Made by a program: the position numbers and the translations under genes
The notes under the pieces: model-generated
What the model was told of the DNA's origin: nothing
The model's database searches: none
Seen by the model: only the letters and a program-made list of their open reading frames with translations
Shown here: piece after piece, positions 53,596 through 62,083 of the stretch
Position numbering within the stretch: the first letter of the stretch is position 1
How the letters are laid out: the number at the start of each line of letters is the position of its first letter
From: Prevotella sp.
GTDB lineage: Bacteria; Bacteroidota; Bacteroidia; Bacteroidales; Bacteroidaceae
NCBI GenBank assembly: GCA_017548605.1
Contig: JAFYZT010000052.1
Coordinates: 1-63,339 of the forward strand
DNA length: 63,339 nucleotides
Direction of reading: 5' to 3'

Positions 53596-53649
53596 TCCCC
53601 TCCTTTTCCAAATCAGGCATATTTTTCCCCTCCTTTTCCAAAGGAGGGG
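53596..53649. repeat. Duplicated CCCCTCCTTTTCC element with hairpin
   Basis: TCCCCTCCTTTTCCAAA occurs at 53596-53612 and 53626-53642. The second copy forms a hairpin CCCCTCCTTT / AAAGGAGGGG with a 3-base loop (53627-53649), followed by CAGGGGTGG. It can act as a terminator for the SGNH gene, though its T-run is weak. Confidence 0.65.
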
Positions 53650-53761
53650 GCAGGGGTGGTTTGTAAATCACGGTCCCATCCTTATTCTCTCACAGAAATC
53701 ACATAAATACACAGAAAGGGATGGTTTGTCATAAAAATATATCTACCGCTTACTTTTTTCC

Positions 53762-53790
53762 AAAAAACTAATCAGTTTACTTAGTTTTTT
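53762..53790 (+). promoter_or_regulatory. Inverted repeat upstream of the sigma factor gene
   Basis: AAAAAACTAA and TTAGTTTTTT, 10-base arms 9 bases apart, 27 bases before the sigma factor ATG. It shares the AAAACTA half with the palindromes upstream of the TlpA-like genes but is spaced differently. Confidence 0.5.
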
Positions 53791-53816
53791 ATCCCACTGA
53801 ACCGTCATAGTAATGT

Positions 53817-54317
53817 ATGGACCGATTAAAGTTTGAATCGATATATCGTCGGTATTATACCAAGATGTACTGTTTGGCAAAGACGATACTCTATGACACC
53901 GATGAGAGCAAGGACGTGGTGAGTGAGGTCTTTGCCCGTCTGCTCAGGGGCGGGTTATATCCAGACGATGACAAGATGGAAGGATACCTGATGACCAGCG
54001 TACGTAACCGTTGTCGGGATGTTATCAACCATAAGTCTGTGCGGGAAAGAGTGGAGAAACTGTTCTTGGAAGAGCAGAAACAAGACCAAAGTGCATACAA
54101 TATCGATGATAACCGCATGGAGGAGATACAACTGTTCATCAACGGTTTGCCTCCTCTTACTCAAAAGATTTTCCGGTTGCGTTTCCTTCGGGAGATGACA
54201 TACGAGGAAGTGGCTCTGGCAACGGGCATCAGCAAAGTCACGGTGTACAACCACCTGTCGCAATCTCTTCAACAGATGAAAAAATATTTCCATAATCAGC
54301 AAAACGATACCCCATGA
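53817..54317 (+). CDS. ECF-type RNA polymerase sigma factor
   Basis: A 166-residue sigma-70 family factor with regions 2 (FESIYRRYYTKMYCLAKTILYD, DVVSEVFARLL) and 4 (LPPLTQKIFRLRFLREMTYEEVALATGISKVTVYNHLSQSLQQM) only. It belongs to the Bacteroidetes group paired with trans-envelope anti-sigma factors. The stop overlaps the anti-sigma start by 4 bases (ATGA), so both are made together. It probably drives the receptor operon behind it and maybe the neighbouring TlpA-like genes. Confidence 0.92.
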   Translation: MDRLKFESIYRRYYTKMYCLAKTILYDTDESKDVVSEVFARLLRGGLYPDDDKMEGYLMTSVRNRCRDVINHKSVRERVEKLFLEEQKQDQSAYNIDDNRMEEIQLFINGLPPLTQKIFRLRFLREMTYEEVALATGISKVTVYNHLSQSLQQMKKYFHNQQNDTP

Positions 54318-55048
54318 TGGAAAAGCAAGAAAAAATTAGGCTCCTGCTTGCCATGCAGGAACATCCAGAAAACTATACCGACGAGCAACTAAGAAAGTTG
54401 CTTGCCGATGACCCGGAGTTGGCTGACATGATACGTCATCTTACCTTGGTGAAGCAAGCGCTCGCTAAACAAGATGCCGAAGAAGAGTCTATTTCAGTAG
54501 ATGAGGAATGGGCAGCATTTGCGACAGAGCACGGCGATGAACTGGATGCACTCGACAAAGAAGAGGATTACGATAAGCAATCCTGCCAGCCTCGTTTGCT
54601 CACGAATTGGAAGGAAAGACTTCCTTTCAGGATTGCAGCAAGCATCATCGGTTTTCTTTTTATAGCCGGTGTGGCTTTTGCCGCAATTCACATAGTACGC
54701 TCCTTTAGTCGCCAAGAACCGATAAAAGACGCACAGGAAAAGGTAGAACCAGAACCAACGACCACAATAAATAATAACGTTTCTTCTGTTATTGTTGACA
54801 CGCTGAAAACGGATACAGTCCCGACAACAGAATCTATTACTTTCGACAATATTTCGTTGGATAGGATGATTTCAGAGATAGCTGCATATTATAAAGTCGA
54901 TGTGGAGTTCCTGAATGACGAGGTACGACAACTCCGTTTCTTTTTTGAGTGGAGGCATGAGGAAACAATTGAACATGTGTTGAATCGGCTGAACCAGTTC
55001 GAAAGTGTCAAGATAGAATTGAATGATAATAGGATAACCGTGGAGTAA
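54314..55048 (+). CDS. Membrane anti-sigma factor with STN-like periplasmic domain
   Basis: A 244-residue protein. The cytoplasmic part (1-105) is acidic and should bind the sigma factor. One span lies at about 106-128 (IAASIIGFLFIAGVAFAAIHIV). The periplasmic part has a linker and, from about 177, a domain of 65 residues (FDNISLDRMISEIAAYYKVDVEFLNDEVRQLRF...: ISLDRMISEIAAYYKVD) that resembles the STN/DUF4974 fold found in TonB-receptor systems. The usual FecR middle domain is missing. Overlaps the sigma gene; the receptor gene follows after one base. Confidence 0.82.
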   Translation: MMEKQEKIRLLLAMQEHPENYTDEQLRKLLADDPELADMIRHLTLVKQALAKQDAEEESISVDEEWAAFATEHGDELDALDKEEDYDKQSCQPRLLTNWKERLPFRIAASIIGFLFIAGVAFAAIHIVRSFSRQEPIKDAQEKVEPEPTTTINNNVSSVIVDTLKTDTVPTTESITFDNISLDRMISEIAAYYKVDVEFLNDEVRQLRFFFEWRHEETIEHVLNRLNQFESVKIELNDNRITVE

Positions 55049-55049
55049 C

Positions 55050-57614
55050 ATGAAGCGCATACTATTCTCTTTCCTTTGCTGTTGTGTTGTTTGCCAGTCC
55101 TTTGCCCAACGTGTCACACGGCAATATCATGATGTGTCCATCAGCGATGCCTTGCGGCAGTTGAACGGCCTGTCGAAAGATTATTCCATCAGTTTTCTCT
55201 ATAACGAACTGGAAGACTTTCGCGTGACCACATACATACACCGAAAGACAATCCCTGAGGCCATTCGCCAGATGATAGGCTTTTATCCTATCCGCATGGA
55301 AGTACGCGATTCAGATATCGTTGTAGAATGTGTGCAGAAGACAACCTCACGCTATAAGGGTAGGGTAGTTGACAACGACGGACAACCGGTTGCATACGCC
55401 AATGTGGCGTTGCTCTCACCTTTGGACTCAACATTGATAACGGGTGGTGTGACTAATGAAAGCGGACTTTTTGTGGTGCCATGTGAGCAGCAACCTGTTA
55501 TCGCCCGCATATCCTTTGTTGGCTACAAGACGACCTATCGCTTATGCAACAATAAACAAGCAGGAACCATTCAGTTAATGCCGGAAGCACATGTCATCAA
55601 TGGATTAGTGGTGAAAGGAGAACGGCCTAAGGTGCAGTTGCAGGGGAATTCATTGGTCATGAATGTGGAGGGAACGGTGATGGAGCGGCTCGGCACGGCA
55701 GAGGATGTGCTCACACGTGTTCCAATGATTGCCAAACAGGGCGAGGGCTTTGAAATCTTAGGCAAGGGTGCACCACTCATCTATCTGAACAACCGCAAAC
55801 TGACCGACCTGACTGAACTGAAGAATGTCCAATCGGACAACATCCGCAGCGTGGAGGTCATCCAAAATCCAGGTGCCCGCTATGATGCTACTGTCAATGC
55901 CGTCATTGTCATTCGCACCAAGCGGACAACAGGCGAAGGTCTGGGCGTGGAACTGAGCTCGTGGAGCCGCAAGGGACACGGCTATGCCAATAACGAGCGC
56001 GTGAACCTGACCTACCGCACAGGCGGTTTGGAACTCTTTGCCAATCTCTTCGGGGCCTATAACAAAAGATGGAGTCGTGGCGAGTTCGAGCAGACCGTCT
56101 TTGCCGACACGCTGTGGACTATTACCAACCGACAGCATGCTATAGCACGCAATCCCTACTTCGAAGGACGATTCGGCTTCAACTACCAGATCAACGACAA
56201 TCACTCCTTCGGCGGGTTCTATCAGAACACATACGACTATGTGAAGACGCGCAGCGAATATGATGATGATTTGCTGGCCGACGGAAAGCCATACGACCAC
56301 TTGCAAAACAGTAGTGTCCGGCGTGACAAGAACGCGCCCACGCATCAGATCAATCTCTACTATACGGGCAAGGTGGGACAACTCAGCATCGACTTCAATG
56401 CCGACTATACTTCCCGCAAGCAGCAGAGTGTCAATCAGCAGCAGGAACTCAGTACCGAGTACGAAGACCGCGATGTGAATACCGAGAGCCAGACGCGCAG
56501 CAAGATGTTTGCTGAGAAACTATTCGTCACCCATCCACTGTGGAAAGGTCAGATAGAGATTGGTGAGGAATACACCAATACGCGCTGGCGCAGCAGATTC
56601 GACAATCAGGAGGGATACATTGCCAATAGCAACAATGAACAGCACGAGAGCAACATTGCGCCCTTCATGGAACTGCGCCAACAGCTGGGTCGCTTTCAAC
56701 TCTCGGCAGGAATTCGCTACGAACACGTGAAGTCGGAGTATTTCGTCAGTGGACAGCGACGCGATGAGCAGTGCCGTACCTACGATGATTTCTTCCCGTC
56801 TGTATCTGTATCGATGTCAGCCAAGAATCTACAACTTTCCTTCAGCTATGCCAAGCGCACCGCACGCCCTGCCTACTGGCTGCTGAGCAGCGATGTCACC
56901 TACGAGAATCGCCTGAACCGGCAAACGGGTAATCCCTATCTGAGACCCGTCAAGTACCACAACCTGAACGTGACGGTGATGTGGAAGTGGCTCTATATGA
57001 TGACCAATTTCTCCCATTGTGTTGATCCCATCATCTCCGAGGCGCAAAGCATGGAGGACGACTCAAAGGTGAACCTTGTCACCAGCAAGAACTACGACCA
57101 CGCCGACTGGATTACCGTCACCCTTGGTGCACAGAAGAATATCAAGTTGGGCGGCGGAATGACATGGACGCCACAATATAATATAACGTTGATGAAGCCG
57201 TGGCTTGAAGGGACGTTTTTAGGCCAAAAGAAAAGTTTCAACCATACTATGCTATCCCTGCAATTAGGCAATATCGTAATGCTGCCCCACGAGTGGCTGC
57301 TACAAGCCGATTTTAACGTGCATACCCACGGCAATACAGGTTCAAATATTAGGGTTGATTGCATCAATCCGATGCTCTCGCTTAGTGTCAGTAAAGACTT
57401 CTTCCAGCACCGCCTCAATGTCAAGTTGACAGGTAATGACCTTTTCAATGGCGGCATCAACCATGTCATGCTTTACAGCAACCGGATGATGTTTCAAAAG
57501 ATGGAGGACAACGACTCCCGTTGCGTCCAACTCTCATTGCGCTACCGTTTCAACGTCACACCGTCAAAATACAAGGGAACGGGTGCTGGCAATGCTGAAA
57601 AAGACCGTCTATAA
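55050..57614 (+). CDS. TonB-dependent receptor-type outer membrane protein with N-terminal STN domain
   Basis: An 854-residue outer membrane protein. Signal peptide (LFSFLCCCVVCQSFAQ), then an STN domain at about 25-92 (ISDALRQLNGLSKDYSISFLY), a carboxypeptidase-regulatory-like domain at about 98-180 (YKGRVVDNDGQPVAYANVAL), a plug (TAEDVLTRVPMIAKQGEGFEILGKGAPLIYLNNRKLTDL) and a beta barrel from about 290 on of the outer-membrane-barrel-3 type. The STN domain fits signalling to the anti-sigma factor coded upstream. Ligand unknown; no SusD partner is present. Third gene of the sigma/anti-sigma operon. Confidence 0.85.
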   Translation: MKRILFSFLCCCVVCQSFAQRVTRQYHDVSISDALRQLNGLSKDYSISFLYNELEDFRVTTYIHRKTIPEAIRQMIGFYPIRMEVRDSDIVVECVQKTTSRYKGRVVDNDGQPVAYANVALLSPLDSTLITGGVTNESGLFVVPCEQQPVIARISFVGYKTTYRLCNNKQAGTIQLMPEAHVINGLVVKGERPKVQLQGNSLVMNVEGTVMERLGTAEDVLTRVPMIAKQGEGFEILGKGAPLIYLNNRKLTDLTELKNVQSDNIRSVEVIQNPGARYDATVNAVIVIRTKRTTGEGLGVELSSWSRKGHGYANNERVNLTYRTGGLELFANLFGAYNKRWSRGEFEQTVFADTLWTITNRQHAIARNPYFEGRFGFNYQINDNHSFGGFYQNTYDYVKTRSEYDDDLLADGKPYDHLQNSSVRRDKNAPTHQINLYYTGKVGQLSIDFNADYTSRKQQSVNQQQELSTEYEDRDVNTESQTRSKMFAEKLFVTHPLWKGQIEIGEEYTNTRWRSRFDNQEGYIANSNNEQHESNIAPFMELRQQLGRFQLSAGIRYEHVKSEYFVSGQRRDEQCRTYDDFFPSVSVSMSAKNLQLSFSYAKRTARPAYWLLSSDVTYENRLNRQTGNPYLRPVKYHNLNVTVMWKWLYMMTNFSHCVDPIISEAQSMEDDSKVNLVTSKNYDHADWITVTLGAQKNIKLGGGMTWTPQYNITLMKPWLEGTFLGQKKSFNHTMLSLQLGNIVMLPHEWLLQADFNVHTHGNTGSNIRVDCINPMLSLSVSKDFFQHRLNVKLTGNDLFNGGINHVMLYSNRMMFQKMEDNDSRCVQLSLRYRFNVTPSKYKGTGAGNAEKDRL

Positions 57615-57820
57615 TAAAAGTCTCTCATTACAATAACTTTTTGGGGCGTTCTATGGCATTACAACTTTACCTGCTTCATCGTTTCAAGTGAAGTACAACA
57701 GGCCATCAAGAACGCCTTCTTTCATGTATTTTGTTATGAGTTAAGAAGATTTAACAGCGTTGGATGCAATCTTTCTCGTCTTTGCGTGTATAAATAAGTA
57801 GAGGAAGATTATAAACAACT

Positions 57821-58393
57821 ATGGAACAGAAATTCGGCATCAACAGCATTGACATGAGTTTGCTACGCGACTTCTGCGAACGTGAGGGAAAAATTGTCAG
57901 TTATATGAAGGGGGAACAATTTGAATGTGAGGATGAACCCTCCTCGTCGTTCGGCTTCGTGGAAAGTGGATGTTTCAAGTACATGAAACGAGGTATCAGC
58001 GATAACCTTGATCACATCACATGGTTCTCGTTTGAGGGCGAATTTGTGGGAGACTATCCCAGTTGCGTCAACGGCACACCGTCCCAGACGACGATCGAGG
58101 CGATGATGCCCAGCCGCGTTTTCCAAGTTAGTAAAGAACAAATGACACAACTGTTTCAACAGAACATGAAGATGATGGAAATGCGCGCGCTCATAGCAGA
58201 GCATCTGCTTAATCAGGCACGTGCCCGTTATATGGACTTTCATCGTGCTTCACCACGAGAACGATACGAGCTGTTGCTTCACCGCTGTCCTGGTATTGTG
58301 GAACATCTACCCTTGGCTGCCATCGCTTCGTTTCTAAATATCACCCCCGTCTACCTAAGTAAAATTCGCAAAGAAATCTCTCTCGGTCAGTAA
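57821..58393 (+). CDS. Crp/Fnr family transcription regulator
   Basis: A 190-residue regulator. An N-terminal cyclic-nucleotide-type barrel (about 15-115: FGFVESGCFKYMKRG, WFSFEGEFVGDYPSCVNG) is followed by the dimer helix and a winged-helix domain with LPLAAIASFLNITPVYLSKIRKEIS at about 163-187. There are no Fnr-type N-terminal cysteines for an Fe-S cluster. The ligand is unknown. A 28-base element with a palindromic core begins 34 bases after its stop, upstream of the next gene, and is a candidate binding site. Confidence 0.9.
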   Translation: MEQKFGINSIDMSLLRDFCEREGKIVSYMKGEQFECEDEPSSSFGFVESGCFKYMKRGISDNLDHITWFSFEGEFVGDYPSCVNGTPSQTTIEAMMPSRVFQVSKEQMTQLFQQNMKMMEMRALIAEHLLNQARARYMDFHRASPRERYELLLHRCPGIVEHLPLAAIASFLNITPVYLSKIRKEISLGQ

Positions 58394-58427
58394 GATTTTT
58401 TTGCGTTTTTGGGCGGTTTTTCCCCCT

Positions 58428-58455
58428 AAAACATAAAACTAGTTTTAGATTTTCA
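58428..58455 (+). promoter_or_regulatory. Operator-like element, copy 1
   Basis: 28 bases identical to 61967-61994, with the 12-base palindrome AAAACTAGTTTT at 58435-58446. Its centre (58440.5) is 68.5 bases upstream of the -7 box at 58509. Confidence 0.75.
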
Positions 58456-58508
58456 TCTTCAACATGTTTTTTTCAGTTCATTCTGATCGATTTTGATCTA
58501 GTTTGTCA

Positions 58509-58516
58509 TAATTTTG
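58509..58516 (+). promoter_or_regulatory. -7 box of the first TlpA-like operon
   Basis: TAATTTTG, preceded by GTTTGTCA; the matching site before the third gene has GTTTATCC then TATTTTTG. A TTTG lies 13 bases upstream (58492-58495). Confidence 0.65.
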
Positions 58517-58552
58517 TGACCGAGTAAATAATCATAAAACTCACTTGTTATG

Positions 58553-58584
58553 GGGCAGCTGCCGACGTGAAGTCGGCACTGCCC
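58553..58584 (+). promoter_or_regulatory. Leader hairpin before the first TlpA-like gene
   Basis: Two-part stem GGGCAG-ct-GCCGAC / GTCGGC-a-CTGCCC with a GTGAA loop, 22 bases before the ATG at 58607 and downstream of the -7 box, so it is in the transcript. No T-run follows. It may affect translation or RNA stability. Confidence 0.6.
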
Positions 58585-58606
58585 GTTATAAACGGAAAAA
58601 GACGTT

Positions 58607-59929
58607 ATGAAAAAGAATAACCAAATTATCATTACCAGTTTACGGGGATTTGTAATCTCCCTGTTCGCTCTCGTCGTCATGACGGGACATGGACAAATCA
58701 AATGCAATATTGAGGGCGAGATTATGACAGATAAGTACGGCGATGAAGTCGTGATATGTGAGCTCGGTACCGACCTGCGTTTACACGACGACCCCTCTTT
58801 TCACTTGAAAGCCGTCAATGGCAAGTTCAGTACAACCATCGAATGTCAGCATCTATCGAGGTATAAAGTATTCTTGTACCAACAATATCTGGAAGGCCAG
58901 TATTATTATGGAACATTTCTGGCGGAGAACGGTCATGTCCACATCAAGTTATATCCAGACAGAGCGGGAGAGGTTCTGAGTGAAGGCATTGAAGGTAAGA
59001 AACGACAGGTGCTCGACAGCATATTGCGTAAACAATACCAGGAACCGATAGCTGCAATCGATGCGCTTATGGAAGACCCCGAACGGCTGTCAGAATACTA
59101 TAATGCTGACTTCATATCAACGGTAACCATCCTCAATGAAACGGATATGAGCACGATGCCTCAGGCATACGTTGATTCAGTCGCCAAAGTTTACGAGCAG
59201 TACCGCAATAACCCAGACAGAGAATACACCCCGAAAGGATTGGAGTTGGAAAAAAGGAGAAAAGAGTTGGTCGAAGGATGTCAAAACTATCAATATCAAT
59301 ACTATACCGAGCATCCCACGATATGGGCACTCTACGAGACATTGAATGCCTGTGAACAGCTCCACGGTGCACACAGGTACACCAACTTTGACCCCAAATC
59401 CTACGAGCGTTATCTCGCCCTCTATCACGACAAATTGGAAACGCTCTATCCCAATCATCCTGTTCACGAGCAGATAGCCACAGCCGAGGCAGCCTACTAT
59501 CTGCAACCCGGCAAGCCATATATTGACTATACGGTGCGGAATACGGATGGTAAACTTGTTTCCATTTCCTCTCTGACCAAGGGTAAGGTCACACTCATCG
59601 ACCTCTGGGCATCGTGGTGCGGACCCTGCCGTCGCCATAGCAAGGCCTTGATTCCTGTGTATGAAAAATATAAAGACAAAGGGTTTGCCATCGTTGCCAT
59701 TGCCCGTGAACGTGACCGCAAAGATATGGAGGAGGCAGCGAAGAAAGACGGCTATCCTTGGCAGAGCCTGTTAGAACTGAACGATGAGAATCAGGTATGG
59801 CGCAAGAACGGAGCTGGCAATGGCAGCGGTGCCATGTTCCTCATCGACCGCGATGGCACCATACTTTCCACTTCAACCGAAGCGTCAGAGTTGGAACCTA
59901 TCATCAAGAAAGCATTAAACGTCGAATAA
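58607..59929 (+). CDS. TlpA-like thiol-disulfide oxidoreductase, first
   Basis: A 440-residue exported protein (signal segment ISLFALVVMTGHGQ). An N-terminal DUF4369-like strand domain (about 30-130: CNIEGEIMTDKYGDEVVICE) and a helical middle precede a thioredoxin domain from about 305: LIDLWASWCGPCRRHSKALIP with the redox pair C338-C341. Such Bacteroidetes proteins sit in the periplasm or on the membrane and reduce or exchange disulfides; several work in oxidative stress or cytochrome maturation. Its operator-like element and leader hairpin lie upstream; the next gene starts 3 bases after its stop. Confidence 0.88.
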   Translation: MKKNNQIIITSLRGFVISLFALVVMTGHGQIKCNIEGEIMTDKYGDEVVICELGTDLRLHDDPSFHLKAVNGKFSTTIECQHLSRYKVFLYQQYLEGQYYYGTFLAENGHVHIKLYPDRAGEVLSEGIEGKKRQVLDSILRKQYQEPIAAIDALMEDPERLSEYYNADFISTVTILNETDMSTMPQAYVDSVAKVYEQYRNNPDREYTPKGLELEKRRKELVEGCQNYQYQYYTEHPTIWALYETLNACEQLHGAHRYTNFDPKSYERYLALYHDKLETLYPNHPVHEQIATAEAAYYLQPGKPYIDYTVRNTDGKLVSISSLTKGKVTLIDLWASWCGPCRRHSKALIPVYEKYKDKGFAIVAIARERDRKDMEEAAKKDGYPWQSLLELNDENQVWRKNGAGNGSGAMFLIDRDGTILSTSTEASELEPIIKKALNVE

Positions 59930-59932
59930 AAG

Positions 59933-61948
59933 ATGACTAGACGACTCTTCATCTCCATTCTGTTTGCCTTCGTTGTGGTAGCGGGACGCTCCCAAGTAAA
60001 GTCAGGTCTCGACCTTTGCTTGCGTGATGATACGACGGGTGAATGGCTTATCGGGCTGTTCGACGATTACGCTATCTACGACTGCGACTATTGGGAATAT
60101 GCCAAGGTGGATAAAAACCAGGTGGTGCTGACAAAAAACGAACAGTATAAGGAAATACAGCTAAGGAAGAATGCTACCGTCATTGACGGGAAGAAATATA
60201 AGACGTCGGTGTTGACGACGTCGTTTATGCCCGACTATCCGACCAAGGATGAGACGGCATGGACAAATAATCTTCGTGCCGAAGAAGGCTGTTTCACGTT
60301 ACGTGTTTGTATCCGTACGACTAAGGAAAATGTTGGTTTCCTTTCTTTCATCAACCGTCTTATCAATGGTAAGCAAATCGTAGAATATTCGAAAATCGAC
60401 GAACGAGGCCGTTTTGATGTGAAAATGCCTGTGTGCGGCCCAACAGTGATGGGTATCCGCAATGAGTTCGAACAATCGTTAGAACACTTTTTCTCGGGTA
60501 GGTTGGCAGTGGAAAATGGAGACACGCTGTTGCTTTATATCGACGATGATTCTTCCTCCTCACCGTATTCAACTGCTCCCGTTAGGCAAGGGAGTAAACG
60601 CATCTACCTGATGGGTGGCAAATATGCCAGATTCAATAATGAACTGTTGGGTGGTGACTTTCATCCCGATTTCGTGGTAACTGACAAACTGACAATGGAC
60701 AGCACGATAACACAACAACGTCATCGACTGGAAGTGTGCCAGACAAGGATAGACTCCCTCTATGCTGCCCGTCCGAACCTGTCCCGTCGTTTCCGCACCT
60801 ACTATCAGGATGACATACAAAGTCAGTTTGCCTATCCGATGCTCCTTAAGTGTTGCTGGCCGGCAAGTGGAGAGAATCAGGGTGAGTTATTGCGCAAGAC
60901 CGATGGCCAACTGAACTCACTGCATTGGATGCGCTCCGAGGTTCCATTGATGTGTCGCGACGGTTTCACTACTAATATTGGCTACTACATTTCGACAATG
61001 ACGGATATTAGGAGCAAGGCGATGACGGATCCCGATGTCTTCCTTCTTCAACTTTACAAAGAGGGTAAGGTGCGACTGACCGACGAAGAGATAAGGAAAG
61101 TAAAGGATTTCCAAGACTTGCGTGCCCGAAAAAGCGGGGATGAATTGTTAAACAAAGCCTTCAAGACCGACATCATCCCCATTTTGGGCAAGCCGCTCAT
61201 CGCACAATATTGGGACTGGGAACAGAGCGAACAGAATGTACCACTTGAAATCAACGTTCTGAATTCGCTTGATTTGGACGATGTTACCCGCGAGATTTTG
61301 AAAACACAGACTTTTATGAAAGATATTGATGGTAAAAGTCATGTCGCCTCACCGTGTGTGTTGGAACTGGCCCATCAGGAGATTCGCCATCCCCTTCTCA
61401 TCCAAGCTATTGACGAGGCCAATCAACGAATAAAGGATTTTTTGGAAGAACATCAACGTAAGCAGACGGTGGTGGCTACAGCAGGGGAGGGGAACCCCAT
61501 ATTACAACGTGTATCTGAAGAGGACCTGTTGGGTATTACCGATGGTCAAGCGCTTTTTGAGCGAATCATAGCCCCTTTCCGTGGATATGTCATTTATGTG
61601 GATTTTTGGGGAACATGGTGTGGCCCTTGTCGGACCGATTTGGAGAAAGTTCCCAACCTGAAGAAAATGCTTGAAGGAATGCCCGTCGTTTTTCTCTATT
61701 TCTGTAACAATACTCCTGAAGAGGCACGGCGTATCTATATCAGCCAGAATCATCTTGAAAGTGGTAATGCCGTTCATTACAACCTGCCCCAGGAACTGGA
61801 GTATGCCATTGAGCAATACATGGAGGTGAGTGGTTTTCCCTCATATCGACTAGTAGATGCTTCAGGACAACTTATGCCCGGTAGTGCTCCCAGACCTTCT
61901 AACCCAAGTGCCGTTGTTGGAGCCATAGAGCAACTACTGAACTGGTGA
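59933..61948 (+). CDS. TlpA-like thiol-disulfide oxidoreductase, second (large N-terminal extension)
   Basis: A 671-residue exported protein (signal LFAFVVVAGRSQ). The first 530 residues form an extension with strands and helices and no known catalytic motif (GCFTLRVCIRTTKENVGF; NPILQRVSEEDLLG at the hinge). The thioredoxin domain is at about 530-671: YVDFWGTWCGPCRTDLEKVPNL with C563-C566 and the cis-proline loop VSGFPSYRLVDASG. It follows the first TlpA-like gene by 3 bases and is surely co-transcribed. Two such proteins side by side suggest a division of substrates. Confidence 0.86.
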   Translation: MTRRLFISILFAFVVVAGRSQVKSGLDLCLRDDTTGEWLIGLFDDYAIYDCDYWEYAKVDKNQVVLTKNEQYKEIQLRKNATVIDGKKYKTSVLTTSFMPDYPTKDETAWTNNLRAEEGCFTLRVCIRTTKENVGFLSFINRLINGKQIVEYSKIDERGRFDVKMPVCGPTVMGIRNEFEQSLEHFFSGRLAVENGDTLLLYIDDDSSSSPYSTAPVRQGSKRIYLMGGKYARFNNELLGGDFHPDFVVTDKLTMDSTITQQRHRLEVCQTRIDSLYAARPNLSRRFRTYYQDDIQSQFAYPMLLKCCWPASGENQGELLRKTDGQLNSLHWMRSEVPLMCRDGFTTNIGYYISTMTDIRSKAMTDPDVFLLQLYKEGKVRLTDEEIRKVKDFQDLRARKSGDELLNKAFKTDIIPILGKPLIAQYWDWEQSEQNVPLEINVLNSLDLDDVTREILKTQTFMKDIDGKSHVASPCVLELAHQEIRHPLLIQAIDEANQRIKDFLEEHQRKQTVVATAGEGNPILQRVSEEDLLGITDGQALFERIIAPFRGYVIYVDFWGTWCGPCRTDLEKVPNLKKMLEGMPVVFLYFCNNTPEEARRIYISQNHLESGNAVHYNLPQELEYAIEQYMEVSGFPSYRLVDASGQLMPGSAPRPSNPSAVVGAIEQLLNW

Positions 61949-61966
61949 TATGGCTGTTTTCAATAA

Positions 61967-61994
61967 AAAACATAAAACTAGTTTTAGATTTTCA
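61967..61994 (+). promoter_or_regulatory. Operator-like element, copy 2
   Basis: 28 bases identical to copy 1, palindrome AAAACTAGTTTT at 61974-61985. Its centre (61979.5) is again 68.5 bases upstream of the -7 box at 62048. Confidence 0.75.
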
Positions 61995-62047
61995 CCATCT
62001 TTATTCAATTTAACAATCCAGCTGATAGTATTTCTATAGGTTTATCC

Positions 62048-62055
62048 TATTTTTG
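62048..62055 (+). promoter_or_regulatory. -7 box of the last gene
   Basis: TATTTTTG preceded by GTTTATCC; TTTC lies 13 bases upstream at 62031-62034, in the same place as the TTTG of the first promoter. Confidence 0.65.
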
Positions 62056-62083
62056 TAGCTAAAGTTATCCGAATAACAATTAT

